A DNA stretch of 64,000 nt, from the NCBI GenBank assembly GCA_022376515.1, contig WTXI01000073.1, forward strand, positions 101,386 through 165,385, in the 5' to 3' direction. Source of the DNA: Lactifluus volemus. Taxonomy: Eukaryota > Basidiomycota > Agaricomycetes > Russulales > Russulaceae. The notes beneath the pieces are model-generated. The model was not told the origin of the DNA and ran no database searches. It worked only from the letters and a program-made list of their open reading frames with translations. The translations under genes and the position numbers were made by a program. The first letter of the stretch is position 1. Every line of letters starts with the position of its first letter. Positions 22,601-33,138 of the stretch are shown here, piece after piece.

Positions 22601-24051
22601 TAGGCACCAGTCGGCAATACATGAGATCAGCATGGATAGCCTCGGCACCACGGCATGAGCAAGTGACAAGGGCAATATGGTGAACTCCATTAACATGCAC
22701 CACACGCACGTAATGGTTGTTTAATGCATCTTGTCTTGGTGCATGAATATCGAAGATAGAAAAACTGGAAGGAGGGTTGAACATAGCATGATTGGCATCA
22801 GATATTGTGATATTGTCAAGATAGCCACTGATTGCCACAAGATCAGAATCGGCAATGGGCACTTCTTCATCATTACTGTCTTGATCATCATCTTCCAATT
22901 CTGCGACTGTAGGTGTCAGTGCCGTTACTGATGTCAATGCTGGTGCCGATGCTGATGTCTGTGCCGGTGCCGGTGCCGGTGCCCATGCTATTGCCGGTGC
23001 CGTTGCCGGTGCCGATGCCGATGCCATTGCCGGTGCCGTTGCCGGTGCCATTGCCGGTGCCGTTGCCGGTGCCGGTGCCATTGCCGATGCCGATGCCATT
23101 GCCATTGCCGGTGCCGTTGCCATTGCCATTGCCGGTGCCATTGCCGGTGCCATTGCCGGTGCCGGTGCCGTTGCCATTGCCGGTGCCGGTGCCATTGCCG
23201 GTGCCGGTGCCATTGCCATTGCCGGTGCCATTGCCGGTACCGGTGCCGATGATGGTGCCGGTGTAGCAGTATCTTCTGCTTGTAATTTTGCCTGCTCTTC
23301 ATTATCCCTGACCTGTTGTATCTTCTCCAAGACTTCTTTTTGAAATGTCAGCTGCTCACAGACCATTACTCCCAAGTGGTGTTGAACTAGAACGTATACG
23401 CCAACTTCCCAGAGGTGTGCTGGGCGGAAGAATGACCCTGTCCAGTATTCGATACGGTGGAGTGGGTTGTCAAGATGGGAGTGACGCATGCAAAAGCGAC
23501 AGAGAAGGGGGCTTGTAGTGCAGTCCTTGCATCTCCATCTTGCATGCCTATGCTCCGGACATTGCATACATCTTCGATAGTTTGGTAATGCCTCTCGAGA
23601 AAGCAGAGCAGCTAGTAAACTACTAGCATGATGGGTGAATTCTTGCAAATACACATCCTGCTACAATGTGATTGATATTATTAAGAACAGTTTAAAATTT
23701 TCTATAATAGACTTTACACACCATATTCTTCTGGGTTTCATTTGCTTGTTGTTCATCATCAGGTGTGTCAATATCCATTTGAGCCAAGATTTGAGCATCC
23801 TCAAAAGCTTCCACCCGTGGATTAGATGAGGATGCTCTAGGGAAATCTGTAGTTTTCCCCTTGGTTTTCCCGAGTTTGACATTGGGTCTTAGAGGTACTT
23901 GAATCCTTTTCATAACTGGTTCACCAGGTGTGTTGGTCTTCACCTCTTTGAAACCAACAATATCAATTGCTTCATCATCATCTTCCACCATCCGGTTCTT
24001 ATACTTCCCTCGTTTTCGCTTTCTTGATTCTGTGGCCATAGGAACTTGCAT
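19675..24051 (-). CDS. KDZ transposase with CxC2 cysteine cluster (1314 aa)
   Basis: Eight exons are proposed: 24051-23722, 23660-22267, 22216-22057, 21957-21423, 21361-21079, 21026-20806, 20749-20000 and 19946-19675; they sum to exactly 1315 codons. After a basic N-terminus comes the CxC2-type zinc cluster (CMQC, WRCKDC, LLCRFC), interrupted by an Ala/Pro/Met repeat, then [20 protein letters not shown] and [15 protein letters not shown]. The RNase-H-like core shows VADGNF (Asp near 585), [15 protein letters not shown] (Asp near 706), HVHGHKEEC and GEILETLW (Glu near 763 or 766). The C-terminal [10 protein letters not shown] region is typical. It catalyses excision and integration in the nucleus. 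No lesion was found, so it may be active. Confidence 0.9.
20478..20712. repeat. Coding minisatellite GCCGTTGCCGAG in the transposase
   Basis: About 235 bp of 12- to 15-bp units (GCCGTTGCCGAGATT and variants) encode a Ser/Ala/Thr/Gly-rich repeat in the seventh exon. Frame is preserved on the minus strand. It shares the TGCCG core with the other arrays. Confidence 0.85.
22912..23265. repeat. Coding minisatellite GCCGGTGCCATT in the transposase
   Basis: About 350 bp of 6-bp GCCGGT, GCCATT, GCCGTT and GCCGAT units encode a run of about 110 Ala/Pro/Met residues that splits the CxC2 cysteine cluster from its following segment. The 6-bp period keeps the frame. Confidence 0.9.
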
Positions 24052-24697
24052 AGAAATGAGGTTGATGTGAGAGTACTAGGAATAGAGTATTTGAAGATTC
24101 CAAGTCACAGGTATGCCCTTGGCCCCTTCACATTGCACAGCAAGATTAGAAAATAAATTCTAGATACATAGCATTACTATATGGGTGCTGTAATGCTATC
24201 TGTCAACGTGTAACTGAAACACTTATGTTATTGCAGATTATACCTAATGTAGAAGCGTTGGGTTTAGCTAAATATGGTATAGTATAGGGGAGATAAGGCT
24301 GATAAGCGATGCTCGTTTCAGTGACAGTTCAATGTAAATTATGTAATGCACGGGTTTAGCTAAATATGGCAAAGTTCGAGGGGCTTGGAGATAAGCGATG
24401 CTCGCTTCAGTCAATGTGTAATCACTACAAATGTCATCTGGCACACTGTACCTGAGATCATCTGGCGATTGATCGTAGAAATGTGTTAATTAATCAATGA
24501 TCAACTTATTTCCTGTCACTAACGACGCTAATGAACTCGCTTATCTACAATAATTAGCCCAATGGCATAATCAAGGTCAAGCTAGGCACTATCATGTCTC
24601 ATGGCTACAATCTGTTTAGGTAATTATCTCAGACACATTTGCGTTTCAACACTGTATGTTGAGTCAACACCAGTTTTCTTACCCCATCATCATCACA
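24052..24697. promoter_or_regulatory. Divergent promoter region with a 60-bp direct repeat
   Basis: This region separates the transposase start (-) from passenger gene 2 (+). Two imperfect direct repeats, 24260-24322 and 24352-24412, share GGGTTTAGCTAAATATGG, GGAGATAAG and AGCGATGCTCG(T/C)TTCAGT. Such a pair could bind a regulator or the transposase itself. No gene is seen. Confidence 0.45.
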
Positions 24698-26972
24698 ATG
24701 GCATCCCCCATCACCATCACAGTGGCATCCCCCATCCCCCCCACAATAGGATCAAAAGTGAAGAAACCAAGGCGAGATTGCCTTTACACAGAAGAAGAAC
24801 GACGTGTCATTGAGCCCTTCAAACATGAATATCGATCTCAGGCACAACCTGAACAACGTGGCCATATCTTTAGATCAAAAATACTACCTGCAATCTTTAA
24901 CTACTGGGAAAAGGATGAACCTGCATCTATAGTAAGCGGTGATGAAGTAGAATTTCGTGTGAAGGTGTGCACATAAAATAATAACTGAATAAGGATTCTT
25001 TCTTACCATGAATCTCCATGATGTGGCTGTTTAGAATCTTGGTAGATGGGTTGCTAATAACTGGCGCCCATTTGCCACTATAAAGGCGTCAAAGAGCCTG
25101 GTGCATGTTTCAAGACTGGATGTAGTTTGGCAGACATGTAGGGATGAAGTGCTATCTGAAGTCCAGAAAATCCTTGATGAGGGTGGCCTTCCACGATCAC
25201 AAGCATTTCAGTGTCGAACCTCAGCAGCAAAGCGAGTGTTTGACCACATGGATGAGGAAAGAAAGCAGGAAATTCTCCAGAAGGTACAGGAATACAAGAC
25301 TAAAGGAAATGACCCTGAGATTCAACACCAGTGAGTGTTCTACTAGATATGCTGCCAATGCAGATTTGCCAACGGCAGTTTGCCATTCCGGCAAGTTGCC
25401 GGAGCGGCAGTTGCCATTCCGGCACGTTGCCGGAACGGTAGTTTGCCGAATGGCAACTTGCCGAAGGCAACTTGCCGAAGGCAACTTGCCGAAGGCAACT
25501 TGCCGAATGGCAACTTGCCAAAATGGCCGTTTGCCAAACAGCAATTTATGTCAACATTTGTCAACATATTCACTAATCCTGCTTTTATTTTCAAAAAGGC
25601 TAGCAGAAAAGCGAGCATATGAAAGAGTCAAACAATGGTCAAAGAAATCCTGGAAGGAAATGGGTGTCTCTACAATGATGTTCTATGGCTACATGACACC
25701 TGATGACAAGTTCGCTGTTGATGTGTAAGTGATGCTGGTGTTAAGAATGACTTCACCTCACTAAATATGTTAGATATGAGAATATAGCTCGACAGATGGG
25801 TGTTGATTATGTGCCATTCTTCGTGGCATATAAACATGAACTCCAGTCTATTCAGCGTCATTTTGGAGAATATATCAAGCACCTTCACCGTATCAAAAAT
25901 TCGGGGCTTACAGGTGCTATACCAAATGAGGAGGGGGCCATGGACTCAGAGCCATCTATCAAAACTACACCGCAGGGCTTTCCAATTCTTCCAGATGTGA
26001 ACCTGGCCAACTTGAAGAAAAATGATTTAGAGAGACTCATGCGAAATTACCTTGGCTTCCACTATAGTATGTCCTTGTTCTAGATTGATGCTAGGGTGTT
26101 CTAATTCTGTAGAGCTTGCATCTGGACGCACCAGCCATGTACCATATGGCAGTCTAGCAAAAGATACACTCAAATTTGTGGATGCCGAATATATGCCAAA
26201 TGCATTTGTCATCTGTGATCCCCGAAATCTCAAGAAAGCACAGCTACAAAGCTTTCTTAAGCACTTACAAAGCCGACAGATGACACAAAGTGCTGATCAA
26301 GTGTTTCGCTTCAGCCACTTTGAGAGACGCACTCAACTACACACTCAACTACACAAGGCCTTGTATGGTGACGAAAAAGAGATACCAGCTGTTATGTCTA
26401 GCAATGCAAGACCAGTAGTGGAGAAGGCCAGGCACAATACAAGAGACCATGACAAAGACCTTGAGAATGTTCAGTCAACAGCAGCATCTCACACAACAGG
26501 CTGCAATCTAACTGATATAGCAAGTCCCGAAAGCAACAACATTGCTCAAGAGAGTATGGTAATCATTGACCACGGCCAAATGTCCACATTAATATCACAT
26601 GGTTATCTGACAAGTATTCCCCTCAATGGCCCAAATGAAGGACCACCACAGTACCAAGTCCCAGTGAAGGCATTAGATATATTGTCTGTGCCGACACCAG
26701 AGTTACCAGATACTGTCCTCGACATGCCTGGAAGCCCTAACACACTTGCTGTGGACCCTGTCCTTCTCAATATCAGTCATCAAAGTGACAGTAAGTAAAG
26801 CATATGCATATATGATATTATAGGTAGATACTGATGATTTTTAGATGACTATAGAGGGCCACAAACGAAGAGTAAACAACAAGTGAGAACTGCTGATCGG
26901 CTCGCCCATGAAGAAGCCCAAAGTATTATGGACAAGTCTGATGCACCTCGACGTTCCAACCGCCAGAAGTAA
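24698..26972 (+). CDS. KDZ passenger gene 2, uncharacterised (595 aa)
   Basis: Six exons are proposed: 24698-24964, 25035-25330, 25599-25724, 25774-26066, 26113-26790 and 26845-26972, in phase for 595 aa. The start is the ATGG in good context after CATCACA. Conserved-looking blocks are TEEERRVIEPFKHEYR, RSKILPAIFNYWEK, RWVANNWRPF, LAEKRAYERVKQWSKKSW, LGFHYKLASGRTSHVPYG and a basic end RRSNRQK. Similar proteins are common next to fungal transposons to my knowledge, but I know of no assigned function. The intron at 25331-25598 holds a TGCCG minisatellite. Confidence 0.7.
25351..25545. repeat. Intronic minisatellite TTGCCGAAGGCAAC
   Basis: About 195 bp of 14- to 15-bp units are internally palindromic (TTGCCGAAGGCAA, TTGCCGGAACGG...). 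It lies wholly within intron 2 of passenger gene 2 and leaves both splice sites intact. Confidence 0.85.
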
Positions 26973-27204
26973 TACCATCCAAACACAGTCAGAGGCTCTT
27001 AGGATAGTTTTAAACATGTGTTGATATTCCACTATATGTTGCAATAACGATGTATATTGACAGAGTTGTGCACATGCAAGTATGCGTGCAAATCCACACA
27101 CAAGCTGTTTCATTTATATATATATATATATATTGGGGAAACATGCCTTGTAGCACAGAACTAGGGATCGGGCCCCATATAGATGAAGAGAATAGTTAGG
27201 TATC

Positions 27205-27820
27205 TTTCGGCACTGCCGGCACCACATCCGGGTCGTTCGGCAGTGCCGGCACCACATCCAAGTTGTTCGGCAGTGCCAACACCACGTCCGAGTCGCTCGG
27301 CACTGCCGACACCACATCTAAGTCTTTCGGCAGTGCCGGCACAACACCCGAGTCGTTCGGCAGTGCCATCTTCACATCATTCGGCAGTACCGACACCATA
27401 TCCGAGTCACTCGGCAGTGCCGACACCACAACTGAGTCATTTGGCACCTGCCGACACCAGATCGTTCGGGCGTACCGGAACCACCGAGTCATTCGGCAGT
27501 GCCGACACCACATCCGAGACGATCGGCACTACCGACAAAGTCTTTCGGCAGTGCCATCCGCCTGTCCTCGGCTTGGTCGTCGGCAGTGCCGACACAGCAC
27601 CCGAGTCGTTCGGCAGTGCCATCTTCACATCTTTCGGCAGTACCGACACCACGTCCGAGTCGCTCGGCAGTGCCGACACCACATCCGAGTCGTTCGTCGC
27701 TGCCGACAAAGTCTTTCGGCACCAGATCTTTCGGGAGTGCCGGAACCACCGAGTCGTTCGGCAGTACATCTTTCGGAACTGCCAACACCACATCCAAGTT
27801 GTTCGCACTGCCGACACCAT
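27205..27820. repeat. 30-bp minisatellite TTCGGCAGTGCCGACACCACATCCGA (intergenic)
   Basis: About 20 units of TTCGGCAGTGCCGACACCAC + ATCCGAGTCG lie between passenger gene 2 and passenger gene 3. The unit contains the palindrome CGGCAGTGCCG. The long ORFs in all frames here are created by the repeat. It is the inverted counterpart of 29650-30205. The next 300 bp (27821-28117) hold no recognisable gene. Confidence 0.9.
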
Positions 27821-28117
27821 GGCCTTTGTGGCCTCATTTCTGTGGCTTATAGCGCACGCAGACTCGCAGAGACTGAGGTGAGCTTTATTACTTAGTAACA
27901 TTGATCCATTTGTATTCATGCATTCTAGAGGATAATCTCGCTTCGCAGGTGAATAAACACTCAGCTTTGTGTCTTGTAGCGCACACAGATGCTGAGATGA
28001 CAACCTCGCTTTGCAGAAATCACCCATGGGCACACAATTTTGCTACTATCAGTCTATCACACAAACTATTTCACATGTCCAAGCCCGTAATGGAGAAACA
28101 GGTGGAAGGAACACCTA

Positions 28118-30683
28118 TCATTTACGCTTTTTTGGACCTGCAGTTTCAGCACGGCTCTGGGCCTTCCGCTTTTGACCCTTCCCTGTATCCTGGCTACCTG
28201 TACTTGCAGATGTCCCAGCACCATCAGATGAAGACACTCCATGACCTCGTGACTGTCCTCGTGTTATCATCCTACCAGGAGATGGTGCCACAGGTGCCAA
28301 CAATGTAGTGGGGGCCTTGCCAACTTCCTGTGGTCTCTGTGGCGTAGGGGGCGTCACAACCCAACGAGGGTTCATAGTTGGAGAGGCAGCTTCTACTTGG
28401 TGCTCCGATGCTGGTGGATGTGATGGCCTTGCTGGTCCAGTCATTGTCAGTGGTGCACTTGCCGATGTTGCCTCTGCCTGTTGATCACCCTCCCCTTGAG
28501 GTGCTGGCGATGGTGACAATGTCTCCAGTACTGTGGAAGGGGTTAAAGGTGATAGCGGCCGTGTGAGTGGAGACAATGGTACTGGAGCAGTGGCATGGGA
28601 AGTCGCAGGTGGATGTGAAGATGCAGCTTGTGGCCTCCTGGAGACTTTCCCGGAGATGTCTTTGATGGTGTCAATCTGCAAGCCTAGAGCCACACCAAAA
28701 CCATTCATCTTGTCGCTCAGATGATTTACGGCTGTTTCTAAACATTCTAAACGTTGTGCCGCACTGTTTTGGTCAGCAGTCAAATATGAGCCCGCACGTT
28801 CAATGACCTTCTCCAGTCTTTCAGTCAGGGTGTTAATAGTCTCCTCCATCATGAGGGACAGTCGTCGCTGCTCGGCCTCGAGTTTTTCCATTCTGACCAC
28901 GGTTTCCTCATCAAGTCGTTGACTGATATCATCCAGTCTGAGGGAAAGATTGGTGATTACTTGAAATCTCACTAAGTATTTTGAGACAGAAGGATCCAGT
29001 ATTTGCAACTCACCGGGGTCTTCCCATTGCTCTTCCCGCTCTTCAATTTGTTGTGAAGCTGATGGGGCCTTACGTCTCCTTTCTTCCCATACCACTCCCG
29101 ATCCCGATGCCTGTGCCGAACCGCGTGCTGATGGCGGTGGAAGAGACCCTGTCTCACTCTCCACATCGTCTTCGTATTCATCATTGGCTCCACTCCAGGA
29201 GACATGCTTCCCTTTCCCCTTTGATGGTTCTCCGAAGTCATGTGCCATTGTTCTGTGTTGGCGAGGAGTTGTGGAGTGGGGCATCCTGTTCTGTGGATGT
29301 GAAGCCCTTCTAGGCCTTGGGACGGCAACACTGCATTTGATCTTCTTTTCTGTGCACCTAACGCAAGAAGTCCGATTGACCTGCTTCTCGCACATCGCCC
29401 TTGCGCTGTCACAGTTTTCACAAGGTGGATCAAAGCAGTCTCCTGCTCGCTGTGGTCTGCGACGTGACGAGTAATTTCTGGGGGGCCGGGAGTATCCCCT
29501 CGTTCTCCTGTCCTCGTCTGTGGTGTACATGTACTCTGGGTTATCATCCCTTGGCCACATGTCTTCTCCTTCCCATTGATCATTCCTTGCAGTCCTTAGG
29601 TTTGAGACTGCTGGTTCATGGGCGTCACCATACGCAGAGCCATCATCGCGGTACGATGCTCTCGGCAGTTCCGAACGACTCCGATGTGGTGTCGGCACTG
29701 TCAAATAACTCCGATGTGGTGTCGGCACTGCCGAGCGACTTGGACGTGGTGTCGGCACTGCCGAATGACTCGGTGGTTCCGGCATGCCCGAAAGATCTGG
29801 TGTCGGCAGTGCCGAATGACTCAGTGGTGGTGTCGGCACTGCCGAGCGACTCGGATGTGGTGTCGGCACTGCCGAGCGACTCGGATGTGGTGTCGGCACT
29901 GCCGAGCGACTCGGATGTGGTGTCGGCACTCCCGAATGACTTGGTGGTTCCGGCACTCCCAAAAGATCTGGTGTTGGCACTGCCGAGCGACTCGGACGTG
30001 GTGTCGGCAGTGCCGAGCGACTCGGATGTGGTGTCGGCAGTGCCGAGCGACTCGGATGTGGTGTCGGCAGTGCCGAGCGACTCGGACGTGGTGTCGGCAG
30101 TGCCGAGTGACTCGGACGTGGTGTCGGCACTGCCGAACGACTTGGATGTGGTGCCGGCACTGCCAAATCGCTCGGATGTGGTATCGGCACTGCCGGTAAA
30201 GCAGGTGCACCTTGAACCGCTTCAGTGGTTTGACCGGTTTCTGGAGCCCTTGTTGATGCTGGTTGTCCTTATGCCAGTCAGTGAGTTTATTCGATATGAG
30301 TGATGAGAAATTGACATTACCAATTTGGGTGTTCTTATCGGGGTTCTGATCCAACTTTAAGAATGCCCTGCGTTGATCCTCTACAAAGTTGGGCTCGTTC
30401 CGATGCTTTGTCCATTCATAGACAAACGTGCAAAGATGTGGGTAGCTTGCGAACGCTTGTGCGATCTGTGGATCATCACTACTAGCTTTCTCGAACAGAC
30501 GTTTCTAAGATCATGATACTAAGGGTTAAAATGGAACTTTGAAAATAGCAAATGAACACATACTACTTCTGTCTTCCTCATTGACATCACATCTAGGATG
30601 GTGCCATCACTAACTGCCTCCCGGATAATCTGGTCATACTCGTGCAGGCTAGCTTTTATCTGGGCAACGGAGGATGTAGCCAT
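28118..30683 (-). CDS. KDZ passenger gene 3: Zn2Cys6-like coiled-coil protein (817 aa)
   Basis: Exons are 30683-30564, 30504-30321 and 30267-28118, in phase for 817 aa. After an N-terminal globular part (SYPHLCTFVYEWTKHRNEPN) comes a Pro/Ser/Thr/His repeat of about 180 residues encoded by a minisatellite, then a cysteine cluster C-x2-C-x6-C-x8-C-x2-C-x6-C that fits the Zn(II)2Cys6 pattern. A predicted coiled coil (LRLDDISQRLDEETVVRMEK to ERLEKVIERAG) and a basic Lys/Arg tail (PKKRK, nuclear-signal-like) follow. Such proteins are likely nuclear DNA-binding factors. Regulation of element or host genes is an inference. Confidence 0.65.
29650..30205. repeat. 30-bp coding minisatellite, inverted copy of 27205-27820
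   Basis: About 18 units of GCACTGCCGAGCGACTCGGA + TGTGGTGTCG are the reverse complement of the intergenic array at 27205-27820. On the minus strand they encode AVPTPRPSRS-type repeats in passenger gene 3. The 30-bp period preserves the frame. Confidence 0.9.
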
Positions 30684-31196
30684 GATAGACTTTGGTAGTG
30701 ATCTCTGGTGATGGGTTCGGGGTGATGAGAGTAGCGTTCAAGGTTGATGAGATCTTGATAGCGATAGCAATGTGACGGACCGGTAGCGCGGGAACGTACC
30801 CGGGAAGCGCGGACCGGATCACGGACCGGATCTAGCCGGTCCAAGCGCACAATGCAGAGTTGATTGATACATTCCTTACCATTGTTGCACATTCATTATT
30901 CTCCAATAAATTACAACTAGATGATTACATTTATCGTGTATTTGTTGTATGGGTCGTTAGGCCAATGCGCGCTCCTTCTACATATTTAACAGCACCTTTT
31001 TGGTACTTTACACGTCAGTCGAACTGAAGTGAGTAAATGCTTATATCATCATAATACCATATTGGGATTGACACGTCTTATTATCGCGCTAGATCTACTA
31101 TCTAGGTCCATCGCGTATTTGATATAGCCTCGTGAACTCTGATATATCACGATGAAAGAAGTGACCTGTGTTCACAATCATCACTTTACTTCCACC
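30684..31196. promoter_or_regulatory. Divergent spacer between passenger genes 3 and 4
   Basis: No convincing gene is seen. The stretch separates two divergently oriented start codons (30683 minus, 31197 plus) and should hold both promoters. A CGGACCGG-rich cluster lies at 30775-30845. Confidence 0.4.
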
Positions 31197-32257
31197 ATGG
31201 ATCATGCTACCAGTGCTGAAGGTCCAAGCGACTCAACTGAGGAAATCTATATAGATCCTGGCTATGTGTACGCAACAACAGAAGATGGAAGACGATGTCT
31301 GATGCCACAATTCTTGTTCGAGGAATACGAGCTCAAGCTAAAATCACTCAACAATGCGAAGGAAATGCATGTTGCCCAGGCATCAGGTGGAGTAAGTGGT
31401 TATTGCTGTCCTTGGACCTGCTCATTCCTATCCTTCCAATTGGAACCAAATCTCTCCATTATGTTGCCGCATGTATGGCATGCCGGTTATGAGTTTCCGG
31501 TGCATGTTGCCGCCGGCGTGTTGCCGGGATGTGTTGCCGGGATGTGTTGCCGGATGCGTTGCCGGATGTATTGCCGGATGTGTTGCCGGATGTGTTGCCG
31601 GATGCGTTGCCGGATGTATTGCCGGATGTATTGCCGGATGTGTTGCCGGATGTGTTGCCGGATGCGTTGCCGGATGTATTGCCGGATGCGTTGCCGGATG
31701 TGTTGCCGGATGTGTTGCCGGTTCTTGCCGGTGTGTTGCTGGTGTGCATTGCCTTTATCTGTTCATCTATTGTTTTTGAGACTACTCCCTGCCATTGCTC
31801 ATTTCTAATTATGTCACCTTTTTGTTCATTATATCTTTGCTGTTGTTAACTCCCTTTACAGCCTTTATCCTTTGAAGATCTCCCACATGGCTGGATCTCA
31901 CCAAATGGGGTGTTCGCCCCAGTGATACCAGTATGTCTCTGTGCTTACGTTTTATTGTCAATAATTAACCAATTCATATTCTGCAATTAGGGGCACACAG
32001 AACGTGAGCTTATATTGTTACATGCTGAAGTCAAAGCTCTGCAAGAGATGCATGGCATCAGCTACAAAGATGCTGCCCATCGGTTATACCACTCTGAGGC
32101 AAAGAAGCTGGCAATGGAAAAAGAAATAGAAAGAGAGGTTAGGAAGTTATCTGATGATGCTCACAAGATAGGGGAGACCATTTCGGACCAGATACGCAAT
32201 TTCGATGAACTAGTAGCAGGTAAACAAGCTACAGGTGCTTGTACAGATGATTCCTAA
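31197..32257 (+). CDS. KDZ passenger gene 4, small charged protein (176 aa)
   Basis: Exons 31197-31391, 31862-31930 and 31991-32257 join in phase for 176 aa. The start in CCACCATGG context is preferred; an upstream in-frame ATG at 31152 would add 15 residues. The last exon is a highly charged helix (KKLAMEKEIEREVRKLSDD), probably a coiled coil. No known family is recognised. The 470-bp first intron is unusually long for this genome and contains a minisatellite. Confidence 0.6.
31495..31740. repeat. Intronic minisatellite GTTGCCGGATGT
   Basis: About 20 units of 12 bp (GTTGCCGGATGT/GTTGCCGGATGC) lie inside intron 1 of passenger gene 4. It again has the TTGCCG core. It produces long Cys/Met/Arg- or Val/Leu/Pro-rich ORFs that are not genes. 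Confidence 0.9.
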
Positions 32258-32439
32258 ATTGTGACAATGGATATAGGTTGTAGAGTCTGTAGACATAGTC
32301 AATGTCCCTTAAGAGCCAATTTGATGTGCCATGTTGTGGCTGCTGCATTCAAGTTGCTGTTTCTGGTGTGCCATACACGGGCGGCAATGGCAACGGCACC
32401 CAATCCTGCTACCTTGGCACTTCTGAAGTGCCTCCTTGC

Positions 32440-32902
32440 CACTGCCAAAACGTCACTGCCGAGATGTTGCTGCCGAAACATCACTGCCGAAACATCACTG
32501 CCGAGGATGTCACTCACTGCCGAGACGCTGTTGCCGAAACATCGCTGCCGAAACATCACTGCACTGCCGAGACGCTGCTGCTGAAACATCGCTGCCGAAA
32601 CATCGCTACACTGCCGAGATGCTGCTACCAAAAGGTCACGGCCGAAACGCTACTGCCGAAACATCACTGCCGAGATGTCGCTGCCGAAACATCACTGCCG
32701 AAACATCACTGCCGAAACATCACTGCCGAAACATCACTGCCGAAACATCACTGCCGAGATGTCGCTGCCGAAACATCACTGCCGAAACATCACTGCCAAG
32801 GATGTCACTCACTGCCGAGACGCTGCTGCCAAAACGTCGCTTCCAAAGATCACTGCCGAGACATTGCTGCTGAAGGGTTGCAGCCAAAGGTTGCTGCAAA
32901 AA
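32440..32902 (-). repeat. Right subterminal CTGCCGA minisatellite
   Basis: This is an inverted counterpart of the left subterminal array: units of CACTGCCGAAACATCA and CTGCCGAGATGTCG. At about 460 bp it is under half the length of the left array, so the two ends have expanded or contracted independently. Confidence 0.9.
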
Positions 32903-33073
32903 GGTTGCTGCCGCTCTAATGGTTTGTCAGCTGGAGCCTAATATGGTATGACCGCTAGAGCCTAATATGGTATGTCCGCTGAGTGGCTAGCGGGCCCGCT
33001 GGCCCGACTGAGTCGATACATTGTATGGCTTCGCTGGGCCGATTGAGTCGATACATTGTAGTTTGACTACCTG
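32903..33073 (-). repeat. Right terminal inverted repeat of the KDZ element
   Basis: It is the reverse complement of 14747-14919 with few differences, ending ...GTAGTTTGACTACCTG. The target duplication CTAAAAA follows at 33074-33080. Confidence 0.9.
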
Positions 33074-33138
33074 CTAAAAAACCCATACGTCAGCAACTTG
33101 AGGATGTGAGAGCCCATCCCACAATAAAGTAACATTAC

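Larger units (their letters stand above)
14747..33073. mobile_element. Complete 18.3-kb KDZ-class DNA transposon
   Basis: The ends are inverted copies of about 172 bp (14747-14919 and 32903-33073), starting CACATAGTCAAAC and CAGGTAGTCAAAC, flanked by a 7-bp direct repeat CTAAAAA. Sister units 3 and 4 show the uninserted site (GGCTCCAAAAAATCCATACG and GGCTCTAAAACACCCATACG). Inside are an intact KDZ transposase gene, four other gene models and about ten tandem-repeat arrays with a TGCCG/CGGCA core. KDZ elements are large DNA transposons known to be expanded in agaricomycetes. It inserted next to the 3' part of the CCCH gene of unit 2 after the units had duplicated. No TET/JBP gene was recognised inside. 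Confidence 0.92.

Noticed and set aside
27183..27895. Pro/Ser-rich ORFs of about 230 codons on both strands
   Set aside because: Produced by the 30-bp repeat; not linked in frame to a gene on this side, unlike the inverted coding copy in passenger gene 3.
29401..30303. 300-codon plus-strand ORF over the coding minisatellite
   Set aside because: Antisense shadow of passenger gene 3; repeat-driven openness.
31459..31849. Ser/Gly/Asn-rich and Cys/Met/Arg-rich ORFs
   Set aside because: They lie in an intron whose donor and acceptor join conserved-phase exons, and arise from the 12-bp repeat.
14747..33073. Starship-like captain element
   Set aside because: No tyrosine recombinase (DUF3435) gene; the transposase is KDZ type and the ends are inverted repeats.
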